The notes under the pieces are model-generated. The model did no database searches. It was not told the origin of the DNA and saw only the letters and a program-made list of their open reading frames with translations. 64,000 bases of DNA from Phytophthora hibernalis. Taxonomy: Eukaryota > Oomycota > Peronosporomycetes > Peronosporales > Peronosporaceae. The position numbers and the translations under genes are program-made. Within the stretch, counting starts at the first letter, position 1, and every line of letters starts with the position of its first letter. This document shows, one piece after another, positions 46,048 to 57,366 of this stretch. The stretch covers positions 1-64,000 of the forward strand of contig JAAKBF010000045.1 of NCBI GenBank assembly GCA_012656075.1, in the 5' to 3' direction.

Positions 46048-46566
46048 ATGTCATCAGCGTACGGTTCCCGTGGCGGCGCCAAGGCCAAGGGTGCGGCCCA
46101 GAAGAACAAGAAGTTCGAGCTCACGGAGGAGCAGAAGCAGGAGATCCGAGAGGCCTTCGACCTGTTCGACACGGACGGCAGCGGCACCATCGACGCCAAG
46201 GAACTCAAGGTGGCCATGCGCGCACTAGGCTTCGAGCCCAAGAAGGAGGAGATCAAGAAGATGATCTCGGACATCGACAAGGACGGCAGCGGCACCATCG
46301 ACTTCACCGAGTTCCTCGAGATGATGACGTCCAAGATGAGCGAGAAGGACTCGCGCGAGGAGATCCTCAAGGCCTTCCGCCTCTTCGACGACGACGAGAC
46401 GGGCAAGATCTCGTTCCGCAACCTCAAGCGAGTGGCCAAGGAGCTGGGCGAGAACATGACGGACGAGGAGCTGCAGGAGATGATCGACGAGGCCGACCGC
46501 GACGGCGACGGCGAGATCAACGAGGACGAGTTCCTGCGCATCATGAAGAAGACCAGTCTCTACTGA
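46048..46566 (+). CDS. CETN: Centrin
   Basis: An EF-hand protein of centrioles and basal bodies. The ATG at 46048 gives 172 residues in one exon. A basic, Gly/Ala-rich N-tail (SSAYGSRGGAKAKGAAQKNK) precedes four EF-hands: DTDGSGTIDAKE and DKDGSGTIDFTE (both good calcium loops), DDDETGKISFRN (degenerate), and DRDGDGEINEDE (good). It ends in KKTSLY, close to the conserved Ser/Tyr C-terminus of centrins that is phosphorylated in animals. Codon use is strongly G/C-ending, suggesting high expression. Its stop is 78 bp from the stop of the convergent NOC2 gene. Confidence 0.95.
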   Translation: MSSAYGSRGGAKAKGAAQKNKKFELTEEQKQEIREAFDLFDTDGSGTIDAKELKVAMRALGFEPKKEEIKKMISDIDKDGSGTIDFTEFLEMMTSKMSEKDSREEILKAFRLFDDDETGKISFRNLKRVAKELGENMTDEELQEMIDEADRDGDGEINEDEFLRIMKKTSLY

Positions 46567-46644
46567 GCCTCCTCTTCCTGTAGACAACAACATGTCTAAA
46601 CAACCCATCTTTATGCAAAACTCTTGATCTATTCATGCAGCCCT

Positions 46645-48891
46645 CTACTCCTCGTCCGAGGAAAAGTTAAAGTCGCCCACCTCGTCAGCAGCGTCCACCT
46701 CAGCCACCGACTTCTTGAACTCCTTGAGCGACATCTGCTTCACCTTGGCCACGGTCTCCTCGTCCACCATCTTGCGCTTCTTGTTCTTCTTCTTGCTCTT
46801 CTTGCTCTTCTTCTCAGTCGGCTCTGCGCTGTCCTCCTCCTTGTCCTTGGCCGCCTTGGCCGAAGCGTCCACCTTCTCCTGCAGCTCCGAAGCGTCCTTT
46901 TCGAACAGCTTCTTCACGGCAGCCTCGCGCTCCACACGCAGGAAATCGTCCAGCTGAGCCGTGTCTTTCGGACATAGCTCCAGACCGCTACGCTTGGAAC
47001 GGATCCAGTCGGCGCGCTTCTTGATGCTGTCGCTCAGGCCACGAGCCTGCGCTTTCCACTTGGGAACAGCACACGCGTGCATGAACTTGTTCAGAGTGAG
47101 CTGCAGCGGCACAGCCAGCTCAGGGAAGGCCACGTTGAACTTATACACATCGCACTCGCGCTGCAGCAGCTCGAAGAGCCGAACAATAACCTGGTCGTGC
47201 ACACGCTTGGAATCCAGCGCTGTCTTCGACAGCTTCACGCACAGCTCCAGGTCCACCTCCGTGGTGGGGTTGCTGCCCTTGGCAGCCTTGCCTCCCTTCT
47301 TGCCACCGCTGGTTTTGTACGACGAGCGGAATGGCTCGAGCTGCAGCACTTCAAGCAGAGCCGGACTTGTGGGGATGAAGGAGTTGGTGGCAAGCGCGAG
47401 CTGCTGAAGCAGCTTCACGCAGTGGAAACGCAGCGGGGCGAAGCGCAGCGTGCTCGATAGCCGAACCACTGCAAGCAGGAGCTGGCTCAGCGGATACACG
47501 AGTGCACGGAGCTGGTTCTCAGCCGGGTATGCGCACACTACGGCAGTCCACACACGCAGCTGGTTGAAGAACTGCCAGTTGAGCACGGCCTTGAACGAGT
47601 CCGGGCCGGGAGATGCGATGGTCTTACGCACGGCGATAGCCAGCTCACGAATGTACACGAAAGCGTGCTGGTACGAGCTGCTGAGGTCCAGGCCGAAGAG
47701 CTCCACCACACAGTTGCCCATGAGTACGTGGTGCGGCAGCGTCACCTCGTTCGTGAACTTGGTGTTGCGCATGTACGTCACGTAGATGCCCTTCAGACAG
47801 AGCTCCATGAACGGGAAAGGCACCGCCAGTGCCATATCACGGATGCGAACGAAGGCCAGCATGCACACGTTGGCGTTCAGCGACTTGGCCCAGAGCTTGA
47901 GCAGCGCCTTGAGCATGCGGCGAGAGGTCTTGGGGCACGGCACCATGAACGGAATGTAGTGCACGAACTCGCGCAGGACGAACGTCTGGATGTCCTGACC
48001 CGTGGTCTGCTCCAGCAAGTAACACGTGCAGCTGAAGAAGCGGCGGATAACCAGCGAGTACTTCCTCCACTTTTTGTCGTCCACCTTGAACTTGGCCGCG
48101 TCCTCCTCCGCCGACGACTCGAGGGCCACAAGAGACGCCAGCGTCTCGTGGGTCTTGCGGAACACATTAACCATGAGACGGTTGTAGACAGCGCTGCTCT
48201 GGACGTCGAACGTGATCTCACTCGACTTGCTGGCGTCCGCTGCGTCACTGGAGCGACAAGCGTCGCTAAAGATCTTCATCAACCGACGCAGACCCGAGAC
48301 CGTCTTGGCCTCAAAGCACTCCTTCTCAGCCTTCTGCAGGACGGCCATAGTCACGACCGTCCGTCCAACACTCTCTTCTTCTTCCTGTTCCTGTTCCTCC
48401 TCCTGCTGCTGCTCCGTCTCAGCCTCCTCCTCGTCATCGTCACCACCAAACGGCGTGTCAGTCATGTACCGAGGGTCCAGAGCACTCTCGTCCTCCTCTT
48501 CACTGCTGCTGCCGTCGTCCACGTCGTCCAAGTCCTTCTCCAGCTTAGTCTTTGTCTTGGTCTTAGTATTGACGGTCTCAGTCTCATTGTCGCTGACGTC
48601 GGCCGCGTCCTCCTCATTGTCCGAGTTCTCGTCCTCCGAGTCCAGGAAGTCGGCGTTCAGGAAGTCGTCCACATCCATCTCGTCCAGCATGTCTGTCTCT
48701 TCTTTGCTCTTGCTGCCGTCGCCCTCACCCGCACGCGGCTTCTTCTTGCTGGGCGCGTCGCTGTTGCGCTCGAAGCGGTTGCGCTTCTTGTCCTTCATGG
48801 CCTGGAACTTCTTCTTCACATTGCGCTGCTTGATCTTCTGGTTCAGCAGACCCTTGGACACGAACTTGGCCTTCTTCTTCTGCGCGCCCAT
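46645..48891 (-). CDS. NOC2: Nucleolar complex protein 2 (NOC2)
   Basis: 748 residues, one exon, fully open. NOC2 pairs with NOC1 or NOC3 to mature and export the pre-60S ribosome. A very basic N-terminus (MGAQKKKAKFVSKGLLNQK) and nuclear-localisation-like stretches are followed by long acidic runs (about residues 60-170). The central conserved Noc2 domain includes KYSLVIRRFFSCTCYLLEQT, AFVRIRDMALAVPFPFMELC, FELLQRECDVYKFNVAFPEL and RSKRSGLELCPKDTAQLDDF. The C-terminus has another Lys-rich tract. A 418-codon open frame on the opposite strand is an antisense artefact of the GC-rich codons. Confidence 0.9.
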   Translation of the reverse strand: MGAQKKKAKFVSKGLLNQKIKQRNVKKKFQAMKDKKRNRFERNSDAPSKKKPRAGEGDGSKSKEETDMLDEMDVDDFLNADFLDSEDENSDNEEDAADVSDNETETVNTKTKTKTKLEKDLDDVDDGSSSEEEDESALDPRYMTDTPFGGDDDEEEAETEQQQEEEQEQEEEESVGRTVVTMAVLQKAEKECFEAKTVSGLRRLMKIFSDACRSSDAADASKSSEITFDVQSSAVYNRLMVNVFRKTHETLASLVALESSAEEDAAKFKVDDKKWRKYSLVIRRFFSCTCYLLEQTTGQDIQTFVLREFVHYIPFMVPCPKTSRRMLKALLKLWAKSLNANVCMLAFVRIRDMALAVPFPFMELCLKGIYVTYMRNTKFTNEVTLPHHVLMGNCVVELFGLDLSSSYQHAFVYIRELAIAVRKTIASPGPDSFKAVLNWQFFNQLRVWTAVVCAYPAENQLRALVYPLSQLLLAVVRLSSTLRFAPLRFHCVKLLQQLALATNSFIPTSPALLEVLQLEPFRSSYKTSGGKKGGKAAKGSNPTTEVDLELCVKLSKTALDSKRVHDQVIVRLFELLQRECDVYKFNVAFPELAVPLQLTLNKFMHACAVPKWKAQARGLSDSIKKRADWIRSKRSGLELCPKDTAQLDDFLRVEREAAVKKLFEKDASELQEKVDASAKAAKDKEEDSAEPTEKKSKKSKKKNKKRKMVDEETVAKVKQMSLKEFKKSVAEVDAADEVGDFNFSSDEE

Positions 48892-49887
48892 GACTGCTTG
48901 GCTTACGTCGGTCGGTGCTGATGCTGCGGCCGTTCAAAGCAAATGCCGACGACGTTTTTGATTGTTGGCGCTGGGATTGGTTGGCTGGCTGCAGCGACCT
49001 GGTGTGCGGACACCAAACAGGCTGGCGTCACTAAATCGTTTCACTTTTGTGCCCAAGCTTACTTTTTCACTTTGGAAACACCCTCTTTGAGAAGGCAACA
49101 GGACCGAGATTTAATGTGACCGAGAGTGAGGGAACCGGCAGAGGCGAGGCAGGGTGTTGAGGGTGAAGAGAGAGTCATCTAAGCGCCTCCAATTTTTTAA
49201 GCTAGCGTTACTTCCATCTCCGGAAAACACTCTACATGTGTTGTCTCTCAAGCACTCAAACTTTCACCCTGCGAGACACCCGAGCTAACGCGTGCGTGCA
49301 CGATGCAGAGCCACCGACATACACTGGTTCCGGTGTGTGCGAAACTTCCCAGCTGCAACGGCAGCAACCACCAAACCCGTCCATCATGCAACGGCTGGCC
49401 ATTCCCCAAATGTTGAAGTGAGGCATAACGCAACGCCAAGGATAGCCGCTTTTAATAAAGCAGCACCGGACGCCGCCATCATCACGGGCTCACGTTGGGC
49501 GAATCTCCACAGAAGCAACGGCACACACCAAACAAGACCAAAAGCACTGATGCTACATCTGAAACAGTGCTGACACCGGTGCACGAAGTGCGTGACGCCA
49601 TCCAGACGCCATTCATGGCCAACATCCCATGCGAGTCGCACATCGTGTGCACGGCAGGCAGCAACAGCAACCTGAACCGTGTCCCCAGCCGCGACGGGGC
49701 GACGCACGCTCGATTTTTCCGTGTGGGGTCGTCACGCCTTTTCAACCAAAGTCAAGGGCTTCCACCCAATCACCGCGCTTCAAATCTTAGAACCGCAGTT
49801 TCTCGGCCCAAAAGCGCAACGACACAGTTTTTGATCCCCTTCGCGCCGTCAGTAAGTAATTGTCCGCCCAGTTCGCAGTCAAGAACT
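48892..49887. promoter_or_regulatory. Divergent intergenic region NOC2 / kinase
   Basis: About 1 kb with short open frames on both strands, none with motifs. It probably holds promoters for both genes; no core element could be placed with certainty. Confidence 0.4.
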
Positions 49888-51123
49888 ATGGGGGCCGCCA
49901 TCATGAAGAGCTGCTTCGTAGGGAGCCCGCAGACGCCCCACGCCGTCACCACCACCACCACAGCGTGGGCCACCACGAGGCCCGACGCCGCTACGACCAG
50001 CGCGCGCTGGCCAAGACGCTGCCGCCCTCGGCCACGCCGTTGGCCAGTCGCGGCCTCGAGTCGCCCGACAAGCAGCTCCTGGCCAAGAAACTCGCCGGCC
50101 GACGCGCACTGGAGCTGTCGCAGTCGGCCGTGCGCCTGCAGCAGCTCGAGAAGAGTCCGGCCAGCTCCGTCTCGTCCGAGGCCGCCACCATGTCCGAGAG
50201 CTCGTTCGTGGCCGACTCGCCCTCGCACGCGGCCAGTCCGGGCCGTCGCCTTAGCCCTCGGCCGCGGGCTTCCGTGCCCTGCTGCCGGACGAGTACGTGC
50301 TGGAGTGCGTGGCCGGAAAGGGCACGACGTCCACGTGCTACAAGTGCGTGCGCCAGACGGACGGCCGCCGCTTCGCCTGCAAGATCATCGAGAAGCGGCG
50401 TCTGGCCCCGTCAGCCAGGAAGCGCATGGAAGTGGCCGCCCAGCTACGACGGGAGGTGGATGTGCTAAGGCGCGTGGACCACCCACACATCGCCAAACTG
50501 GAGCAGGCCTTCGAGGACGACAGCTACCTGATCCTGATCATGGAGTTGCTGGAGGGCGGAGAGCTCTTCGACGCTATCGTGGACAAGGGCCGCTTCTCGG
50601 AGCGTGAGGCCGTCCACGTGGCCCGCTGTGTGCTCTCGGCCGTGCAGCACATGCACAGACGTGGGGTCGTGCACCGCGACCTCAAGCCGGAGAACATGCT
50701 ACTGGCCGTCTCGACGCGTCGGCGACGTCGTCAGGACGTGGCCGGCGCACTGACGTCAAGATCATCGACTTTGGCTTCGCTAAAGTGCTGAGTGAGGGCG
50801 CCACGTCCACGTCCTTCCTAGGCACGGGCGGCTACTTGGCCCCCGAGATTTTGCTGCGGCAGCCGTACGGCACCTCGGTGGACATGTGGTCCTTCGGGGT
50901 GCTCATCTACTTGCTGCTCTGCGGCCGCCTGCCCTTCGCAGCAACGACACAGCTACGACCAAATCAGAAGATCCAATCGCTGTACAAACTCACCTTCCCC
51001 AAGAGGTACTGGCAGGGCGTGAGCCCCATGGCCATCGACTTCCTGCAGCGCGTGCTGGTGCTAGACCCGTCCGCGCGGCTCACAGCCACCGAAGCACTGA
51101 ACCACCCGTGGCTTCGGTGCTGA
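49888..51123 (+). CDS. CAMK-like Ser/Thr protein kinase, probable N-myristoylation
   Basis: The ATG at 49888 gives MGAAIMKSCFVG: Gly2 and a nearby Cys suit myristoyl and palmitoyl anchoring to membranes. A low-complexity linker with a His-rich patch follows. The kinase domain: Gly-loop VAGKGTTSTCYKC (about 50310), lysine FACKIIEK (about 50376), HRDLKPENMLL (about 50670), DFG as IIDFGFAK (about 50762), GTGGYLAPE (about 50822), and DMWSFGVLIYLLLCGRLPF (about 50881). An Arg-rich insert (STRRRRRQDVAG) separates the catalytic loop from DFG. CAMK/CDPK-type features dominate, but no EF-hands follow; the gene stops soon after subdomain XI. Frame switches occur near 49,935, 50,265 and 50,750 by one base each. 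Confidence 0.75.
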
Positions 51124-51235
51124 ACGCGACCAATGCAGTGTTAGGTATTTATTCAACGCAGTTTGATTTTGCACGTGTGTGTGTTGTGTATGTTGTCAGG
51201 GCTCGCTATCCTAACGATGTTACTGTTCCCTGGTT

Positions 51236-54200
51236 CTAACGCTTGAGGTGGCTGATGTAGCGCAGCGACAGCAGGGCGAGTAGTCGAAAGACGGCGATGA
51301 GGATGCAGAGCACCAGCACATTTCTGGCGGTGTCGTCGGACTTCATGTTGAAAGCGAGCTCCACGTACTGCTTGAGTGTGATGTTGCCAATGGTTGGCGG
51401 TGCGTTCTTCAAAACCTGGCAACCAAGGTTTTCAGTTGTTCCATCGGGACAGTCGGCGAAGACCAAACCTACTAGTGTTGCAATGCTGTATGTGGGCGGC
51501 GAGATGTAGTAGATCCACTTGTATCCCGTCGGGATGTTGTTTGCCGGAGGGTTGAAGCCCGAAAACAGCATGAAGATGGAGCTGAGCAGTGCGCCAGCGA
51601 TGGATGCAACAGCTACGCTCGGGAGTGCGAACACCAAGAGCTGACCCAAGTACACGAAGAGCAGGGCATTGAGCGACACCACCAGCCAGTACTTGATAAA
51701 CGTCAACAAGCCGGTGAAACCAACGCTGGGGAAGAAGATAATGCTGAAGCAAAGGGCTGACAGCAAGACGTAAGGGATTTCAACCAGCGTGCCGGCAATA
51801 AAATACCATACTGCATGGTATGTTTCGGACGCACGCTCCCGGTAAAACGCAGTTCGCTCATCTGCTGCCACAGGCATGACGCTGTTGAAGCCGATGATGC
51901 CCAGAAAAACGGTGCTGATGAAAACCAACCCCACGCCCGCATTTGCGCCAGTGAATGTGGTGTAGTCGGTGGCCTGGTAGATAATTCCGAGCAGAGCTCC
52001 CAGCATCACGCTGATCATCAAACGCGTGAGGTTATACGTCGGAGTTCGCCAGTACATGTGGAAGAATCGACGACACAGCAAGTCGAATTGCGTACTTGGG
52101 TTTGATGCGAACTGCTTTGTAAACTTGAGCTCCGGCAGATTCGCTGATGAACGAAGAACGCCATCTTTGTTGAGATCCTTGTCCATCAACGTCTTCAAAT
52201 CGCTTTTCAAGAAGTGCTCAGCAAAATCCATCCCTGTGCCGGAACCTGCACCAACACCAGCGCCAATGCACTCTAGCATCCACGTTGCGGGGTTGTATCC
52301 GGGTTCGATCGGCTTCACCCCGGCGCAGCCTCGAAGTAGTTAATGAGGTTGCTCGATTCTTCGCCAAGTTCGCCGAAAAACACCGTGCGACCTCCGCGAC
52401 GAAGGAGCAGCAACGAGTCGAAGAAACTAAACACCTCGGAGCTGGGCTGGTGAATGGTACACACAATCGTTCGACCCGAGTTGGCGATCTTACGCACGCC
52501 GTTCATGATGAGTTTGGCCGAACGCGCATCCAGACCACTTGTCGGTTCGTCCATGAAAATGATGCTGGGCTGGGCTACCAACTCCACACCGATGGTCAGG
52601 CGCTTCATCTGCTCCGTGGACGAACCACGGATGATCTTGTCGGCGATGGATCCGAGATCTAACAACGTGATACATTCATCCACCGACTCCATCTTTTCCG
52701 TGACAGAAACGCTCGCAGTTTGTCGGAGCATGGCGGAAAACACGAGAGCTTCCCGAATTGTTGCAGACTCCGAATGAATATCCATTTGCTCGCAGTATCC
52801 CGTGCATCTCCTGATTGCGAGGTCGTTCGCAGGGTAGCCATTGAGCAAGATTTTACCTCGAATTTTGCCTCCCGTCTTCCTGCCTGCGATCACGTCCATG
52901 AGTGTGGTTTTGCCTGCACCGGATGATCCCATGAGTGCCGTCATCGTTCCGGGTTTGGCGAAGCCGGAGACGCCTTGTAGCAAATCAATGTCTTCACCCT
53001 TCTTGCCACCGGGCATTGGGACGGAGTACCAGAGTTCGTGGAAGGCCAATGTGACAGGTGGAGCTCTTGTTCTTGGAGTCACGATATTGACACCTCCATG
53101 TTCGTGGTGGGGTGCAGGAGCTACCTTGCTGGTGTTGACCTTGGCGTCTGCTGGTCCTTCTTTGGCATCGAGATCGGCCTGCACCACCGTTGTGCTTTCC
53201 GGACTTTCGTAGCGTTTGTACTCGAGTACGAGGTGCGCCGCGAAAACGAGCACGAGATATCCGACCACGAAGTAAAGCCATCCCAAGTAAATCCACACCT
53301 CCTCCGTTGGCAGCCCTGAAAGCTTCAGGCTGTATTTGCCGAACGTAGTCCCAAACCGAGTGCAATAGTCAATGCCACCATAGATGCAAACGTCAAATTT
53401 CGGCGCAAGATACTGGTTGATGCTCAGCGAGCGAATACTCCACGCAACCGCGTCGATCCAGTAGAACCAGATAAAATAGTCCGGGATGTCAGTCTTCCTC
53501 AAGAGAAACCCACCGAACATGACGAAAACAGAATTGAGACCATCATCACGGGCTGGGCGATTGTGATGTTCGGGGCGGCAGCCGAGAGGAAGAAGAAGAA
53601 GCTCGTGAACCACATTTGGCATAAGAAGAGTGTGACCAGAAACGAGATGAAGCGGTCTGCCAACGCTACGTAGCCGCCCATCCAGTAGACAATCGCCCCG
53701 AAAAGCAGAGTCTCGAAAATGGCGAACGGAATCTGCGTGAGTGACGAAGCCATAACGTACGCGAGCGAGCGGAAGAAGTTGGCTCCACGCTGCTTGTAGA
53801 AAACACTACGCGCCTCAATGAACGTTGGTAGCTGTGCAGCTTGACCCATCGAGAGGAACATCGTACAGGAGAAGAGCAGTCCGAGGATAAGTTGGCTGTT
53901 AGCATCATTCATCTGCCAGAACACGGAGCCGTAGAGCAGTCCCATTATGAGCACCATAAAGCCACGACCGATAATAAAGGTCCGGTCGCGCAGCTTGATC
54001 CGCCATTGACGGCGCAACAAAGTCCCAAGGTCTTCAAGGAACGATTGCCGGTAAATGCATGGGTCTTGGAGTGGATCAAAGAAATCCGACTTGTGGTGCG
54101 AGCGGGTTCTCATGTACGTCAATGTCTCCTGGAAGATGTCGGACTGACGAAAGCGCTCTGCAAAATCCACAGACTCAAACGGAACATTTTCCTGCGAGTG

Positions 54201-55273
54201 GATGTAAGCGTGTTGCTTGTCAGTTCCCAGATCCAGCAAAAAGTCGGCCACATCCTTGCGAGGAGGGCAGTGAAACCCCATGCGCTCGAAGTACTCCTGA
54301 ACTTGCTCTCGGGGGCCATGGTACATAATGCGACCGTCGTTAAGGATCAAAATGTCATCGAAGAGATTGAAGACCTCGGGTGGTGGCTGCAGTAGTGATA
54401 CTACGATGTTGGACTTGAAGTTCCGCGTTAAGCTTTTGAGCGAGTTCACGATGTCGAAAGTTGTAGCTGCATCGAGTCCCGTGCTGATCTCATCCAGTAG
54501 CATGGCTCGCTTGCGACCAAACGTCATTTCACCGGTGGTAACACGTTTTCGTTCGCCGCCTGAAACACCTCGAATCATGGCGTTGCCTACCATTGTGTCT
54601 TTGCACCGGTCCAAACCAAGAGTCTTGACTCGGATGTCAGCAGCGAACTTGTGTTGAGCTGTCATGACCTTGACCGCGTGTTCGTACTTCTCCCTTTGCA
54701 GTTCTGCAACGCCTTGAGCACCCATGGTTCGAGATTGGCACCTCCACAGCATCTGTGGGCAAACTCGAACGTCTCCTGCACAGTAAGTTGCGGGTAATGG
54801 TCATCTTTCTGGTTGGAGTAGCCGACAAACCGCGGCAGGCGGGCCAGCAACTCCACCCGTGGCACACCATTGTACGTGATTTCACCCGAAACGCCGATGG
54901 TCTTGTTCATTGAAATCTGCCGCTAAGGATCTTGAGCAGCGAGGACTTGCCGGATCCAGGTTGTCCTAACACTAGCGTGATACGCGTGGGTTTAAACACG
55001 CCAGTGACGCCACGCAATATCTCCTTCTCGGCCGTTTCTTGATTCGAGAAGCACTTCAACACGCCATGTTTGACTTGCGTCCAAATCGTGGGAACTTGAG
55101 GTCCTTCAGCCCCAGGTCTCGACACCGGTAGACGCGCTGAAATGTGCAGGTCTCGGAAAAATCTCCACCTCAGGGATCGGTCTGCCAAGAGCGTTTTCCA
55201 CCGCCGAGGCTACGCTCTCGTACATTGCGAAGATTCCACCGGCTAGTAGCCCGTCAGCACTGGAGAGATCCAT
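51236..55273 (-). CDS. Full-size PDR-type ABCG transporter (copy 1)
   Basis: A plasma-membrane efflux pump of the pleiotropic-drug-resistance class, arranged NBD-TMD-NBD-TMD. NBD1: Walker A GQPGSGKSSL (about 54950), signature VSGGERKRVT, Walker B MLLDEISTGLD. TMD1 is at about 54.0-53.5 kb. NBD2: Walker A GSSGAGKTTL (about 52925), degenerate signature STEQMKRLTIGVELV, Walker B IIFMDEPTSGLD. TMD2 has the PDR motif AADERTAFYRERASETYHAV and ends ISHLKR. The start is the ATG at 55273, upstream of GRPIPEVEI. This N-terminus is over 100 residues shorter than copy 2, with a stop shortly upstream. Single-base frame breaks occur at about 55,160 (TTTT), 54,910, 54,700, 53,545 (TTTT) and 52,318 (GGG). 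Confidence 0.85.
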
Positions 55274-55785
55274 GTTGAACAGCAAGACCGGACTTGCCCA
55301 CGGCTGTCCGAGATAACTCGAAGGTCACCAAACGTGCTGGGCAGGAGTTGAAGAATGGACATTGCATTGATTCATCAAAACCACAGGCATGGGACGATGT
55401 TGCCATTGGTTTCACTGGTCCCGATGACTTGAGCCTTTTTCCTAGTTGCGGATGTTATCCGTTGCGCGTGCAGTTTCGCCATCAAGGTGGCTGGCAGGCA
55501 GGAATACGCCATCAAGCTTGCTGGCAGGAATACGCAATGATGGCGAACACTGAAAATCTCCAAAAAACATGGCTGTGCTGTTGATGAATTCTGCATCAAC
55601 ATCATCAAACCAATGCCGATCCTCCATGCCCCGGCACAAAAGATATGGCCAGACGAGAACGCTGCATTCTGGTCTGGTCGGGGTCTCTGGTAAACAGCGC
55701 TCGCCAATTCAGATGTAATCACGTGTTCGCTTGGTGCCGCCCTGCAACACTTCGCGTTCTGCTCTACGCCTCAAAGATCTCCGCT
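55274..55785. promoter_or_regulatory. Divergent intergenic region, PDR copy 1 / DHCR7
   Basis: 512 bp between the two starts. It has a direct repeat of the type GGCAGGAATACGCC(A) TCAAGCTTGCTGGCAGGAATACGC (about 55491-55535). No gene was recognised. Confidence 0.4.
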
Positions 55786-57161
55786 ATGTGGTCCAACAAG
55801 CACGGCGACTCACTGGGTCTTTTCCCGGGCCGCAAGACGCTCGGGCCGCTCTTCCTCATGTCGGTGACTCCGGTGGCCGCTGTCATCATCACTCACATCT
55901 TCGTGGAACACGGCGGCTCCGTCAGCTCCTTCCTCGCCGCTGGCAAATCGCTGCTCGACATCTGGCCGACACCTTGGGACCCCACGGCCTGGAAACTCAT
56001 CGGCAGCTTCATGGCCACGCAGCTCGTGCTCATGCGCGCGGTGCCAGGTGGAACATCGTACGGTCCAGTGACACCCGGTGGCAATGTGCCAGAGTACAAG
56101 AGCAACGGCTTCCAGTGCTTTGCACTGAATCTGGCGCTGTTCCTGGCCGGTGCCTTCGTCTTCGAGCTGTATCCGGGTGGCATCGTGTACGACTTCATGC
56201 CCGAGCTCATTTCGGCGCTCAACGTCTTCAGCTTCATCTTCTGCCTCTTCCTGTACGTGAAAGGCGCCTTCTTGTGGCAGTCGTCGAGCGACGCAGGCAC
56301 GTCGGGCAACCCGATCTTCGACTTCTACTGGGGCACGGAGCTGTACCCGCGTGTACTGGGCTGGGATGTCAAGCTCTTCACCAATTGTCGCTGCGGACTC
56401 ATGTTCTGGGCGGTGGGCGTGATCTCGTATGCGTGCAAACAACGCGAACTCTACGGCCAGTTGAGCGACTCAATGGCTGTGAGCGTGGCGCTGCAGCTCA
56501 TCTACGTGGCCAAGTTCTTCTGGTGGGAGGCCGGCTACATGTGCAGCATCGACATCATGCACGACCGGGCAGGCTACTATCTCTGCTGGGGTTGTCTGGT
56601 GTGGGTGCCTTCGGTCTACACGTCTCCGGCCATGTACCTCGTCCAGAACCCGATCAACTTGGGCACTCCGTTAGCGCTCGCCATATTCACCACAGGCGTC
56701 CTCATGGGTACGTACACCCAGTCTGGATCACTAACCACTCCTGTATAACTCACCTGACTGCGTTCTTACTATCAGTTCTCATCAACTACGACGCCGATCG
56801 TCAACGCCAGGGCTTCCGTGCGGCTCAAGGCAAGACGAACGTGTGGGGACGTCCGGCCGAGTACATTGTGGCCCGCTACGAGACTGAAAAAGGCGAGAAG
56901 AAGCAGAGTCTGCTGCTAACCTCCGGCTGGTGGGGGCTCTCGCGTCACTTCCACTACGTCCCGGAGGTGCTGGCCGCCGTGTGCTGGACCATTCCAGCGC
57001 TCGCCTCCAGCCCAGCGCCGTATTTCTACGCGCTCTTCCTGGCCATCCTGCTCACAGACCGCGCCTACCGTGACGACGCTCGCTGTGCACACAAGTACCG
57101 TCAGGACTGGAAGAAATACTGCGAGCGCGTGCCGTCATTGATCCTGCCCAAGGTGCTGTAA
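55786..57161 (+). CDS. DHCR7: 7-dehydrocholesterol reductase (sterol delta-7 reductase)
   Basis: Reduces the C7-C8 double bond of sterols with NADPH in the ER. Exon 1 is 55786-56707 and exon 2 is 56776-57161, separated by a 68-bp GT-AG intron, giving an open 435-residue protein. ERG4/ERG24-family features: a multi-span N-terminal half, GNPIFDFYWGTELYPRVLGW with the LYP motif, NCRCGLMFWAVGVISYACKQ, and KFFWWEAGYMCSIDIMHDRA with GYYLCWGCLVWVPSVYTSPA. The C-terminal FAD/NADPH-side signatures are VLINYDADRQRQ, TSGWWGLSRHFHYVPEVLAA, RDDARCAHKYRQDWKKYCER and VPSLILPKVL. Oomycetes of this group are sterol auxotrophs that lack most of the pathway yet keep DHCR7 (established for Phytophthora). Acting on host sterols is the likely role. 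Confidence 0.92.
56708..56775 (+). other. Intron in DHCR7 (68 bp)
   Basis: ATGG|GTACGT...CTATCAG|TT. The split Val codon links GVLM to VLINYDADRQ. Confidence 0.85.
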
Positions 57162-57317
57162 CTGCAACCACTTCAACTTGACATGGCTACACATTCACTC
57201 TTGCGAAAGGTGTGATTCACAATCATCGTCTCTTTTCATTGGCAGAATATAGTCTTCTCCAAATGTTAATACCCAATCACATGACGCTTCATTTTTCATC
57301 CGTTCCGCATTCACTCT

Positions 57318-57331
57318 TCATTCCGCATTTT
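57318..57331 (+). promoter_or_regulatory. Oomycete initiator-like element
   Basis: TCATTCCGCATTTT fits the published oomycete Inr core TCATTYYNCAWTTT exactly and lies 36 bp upstream of the next ATG at 57367. Confidence 0.6.
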
Positions 57332-57366
57332 GCGCTCGCATGCGCACTGCTCTGCCGTCGGGAGCA

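Noticed and set aside
47665..48921. 418-codon open frame on plus strand
   Set aside because: Antisense to the clearly conserved NOC2 gene. It is Leu/Arg/Val-rich low-complexity translation without motifs, produced by GC-rich codons on the other strand.
49495..50607. Long frame starting upstream of the kinase
   Set aside because: Only a short part overlaps the true N-terminus (MGAAIMKSCFVG). The rest is promoter sequence and an out-of-frame Arg/Pro/Ser shadow.
55731..57161. Long alternative frame over DHCR7 exon 1
   Set aside because: Only its last part (exon 2) is real. The first two thirds are an Arg/His-rich out-of-frame shadow of the membrane protein.
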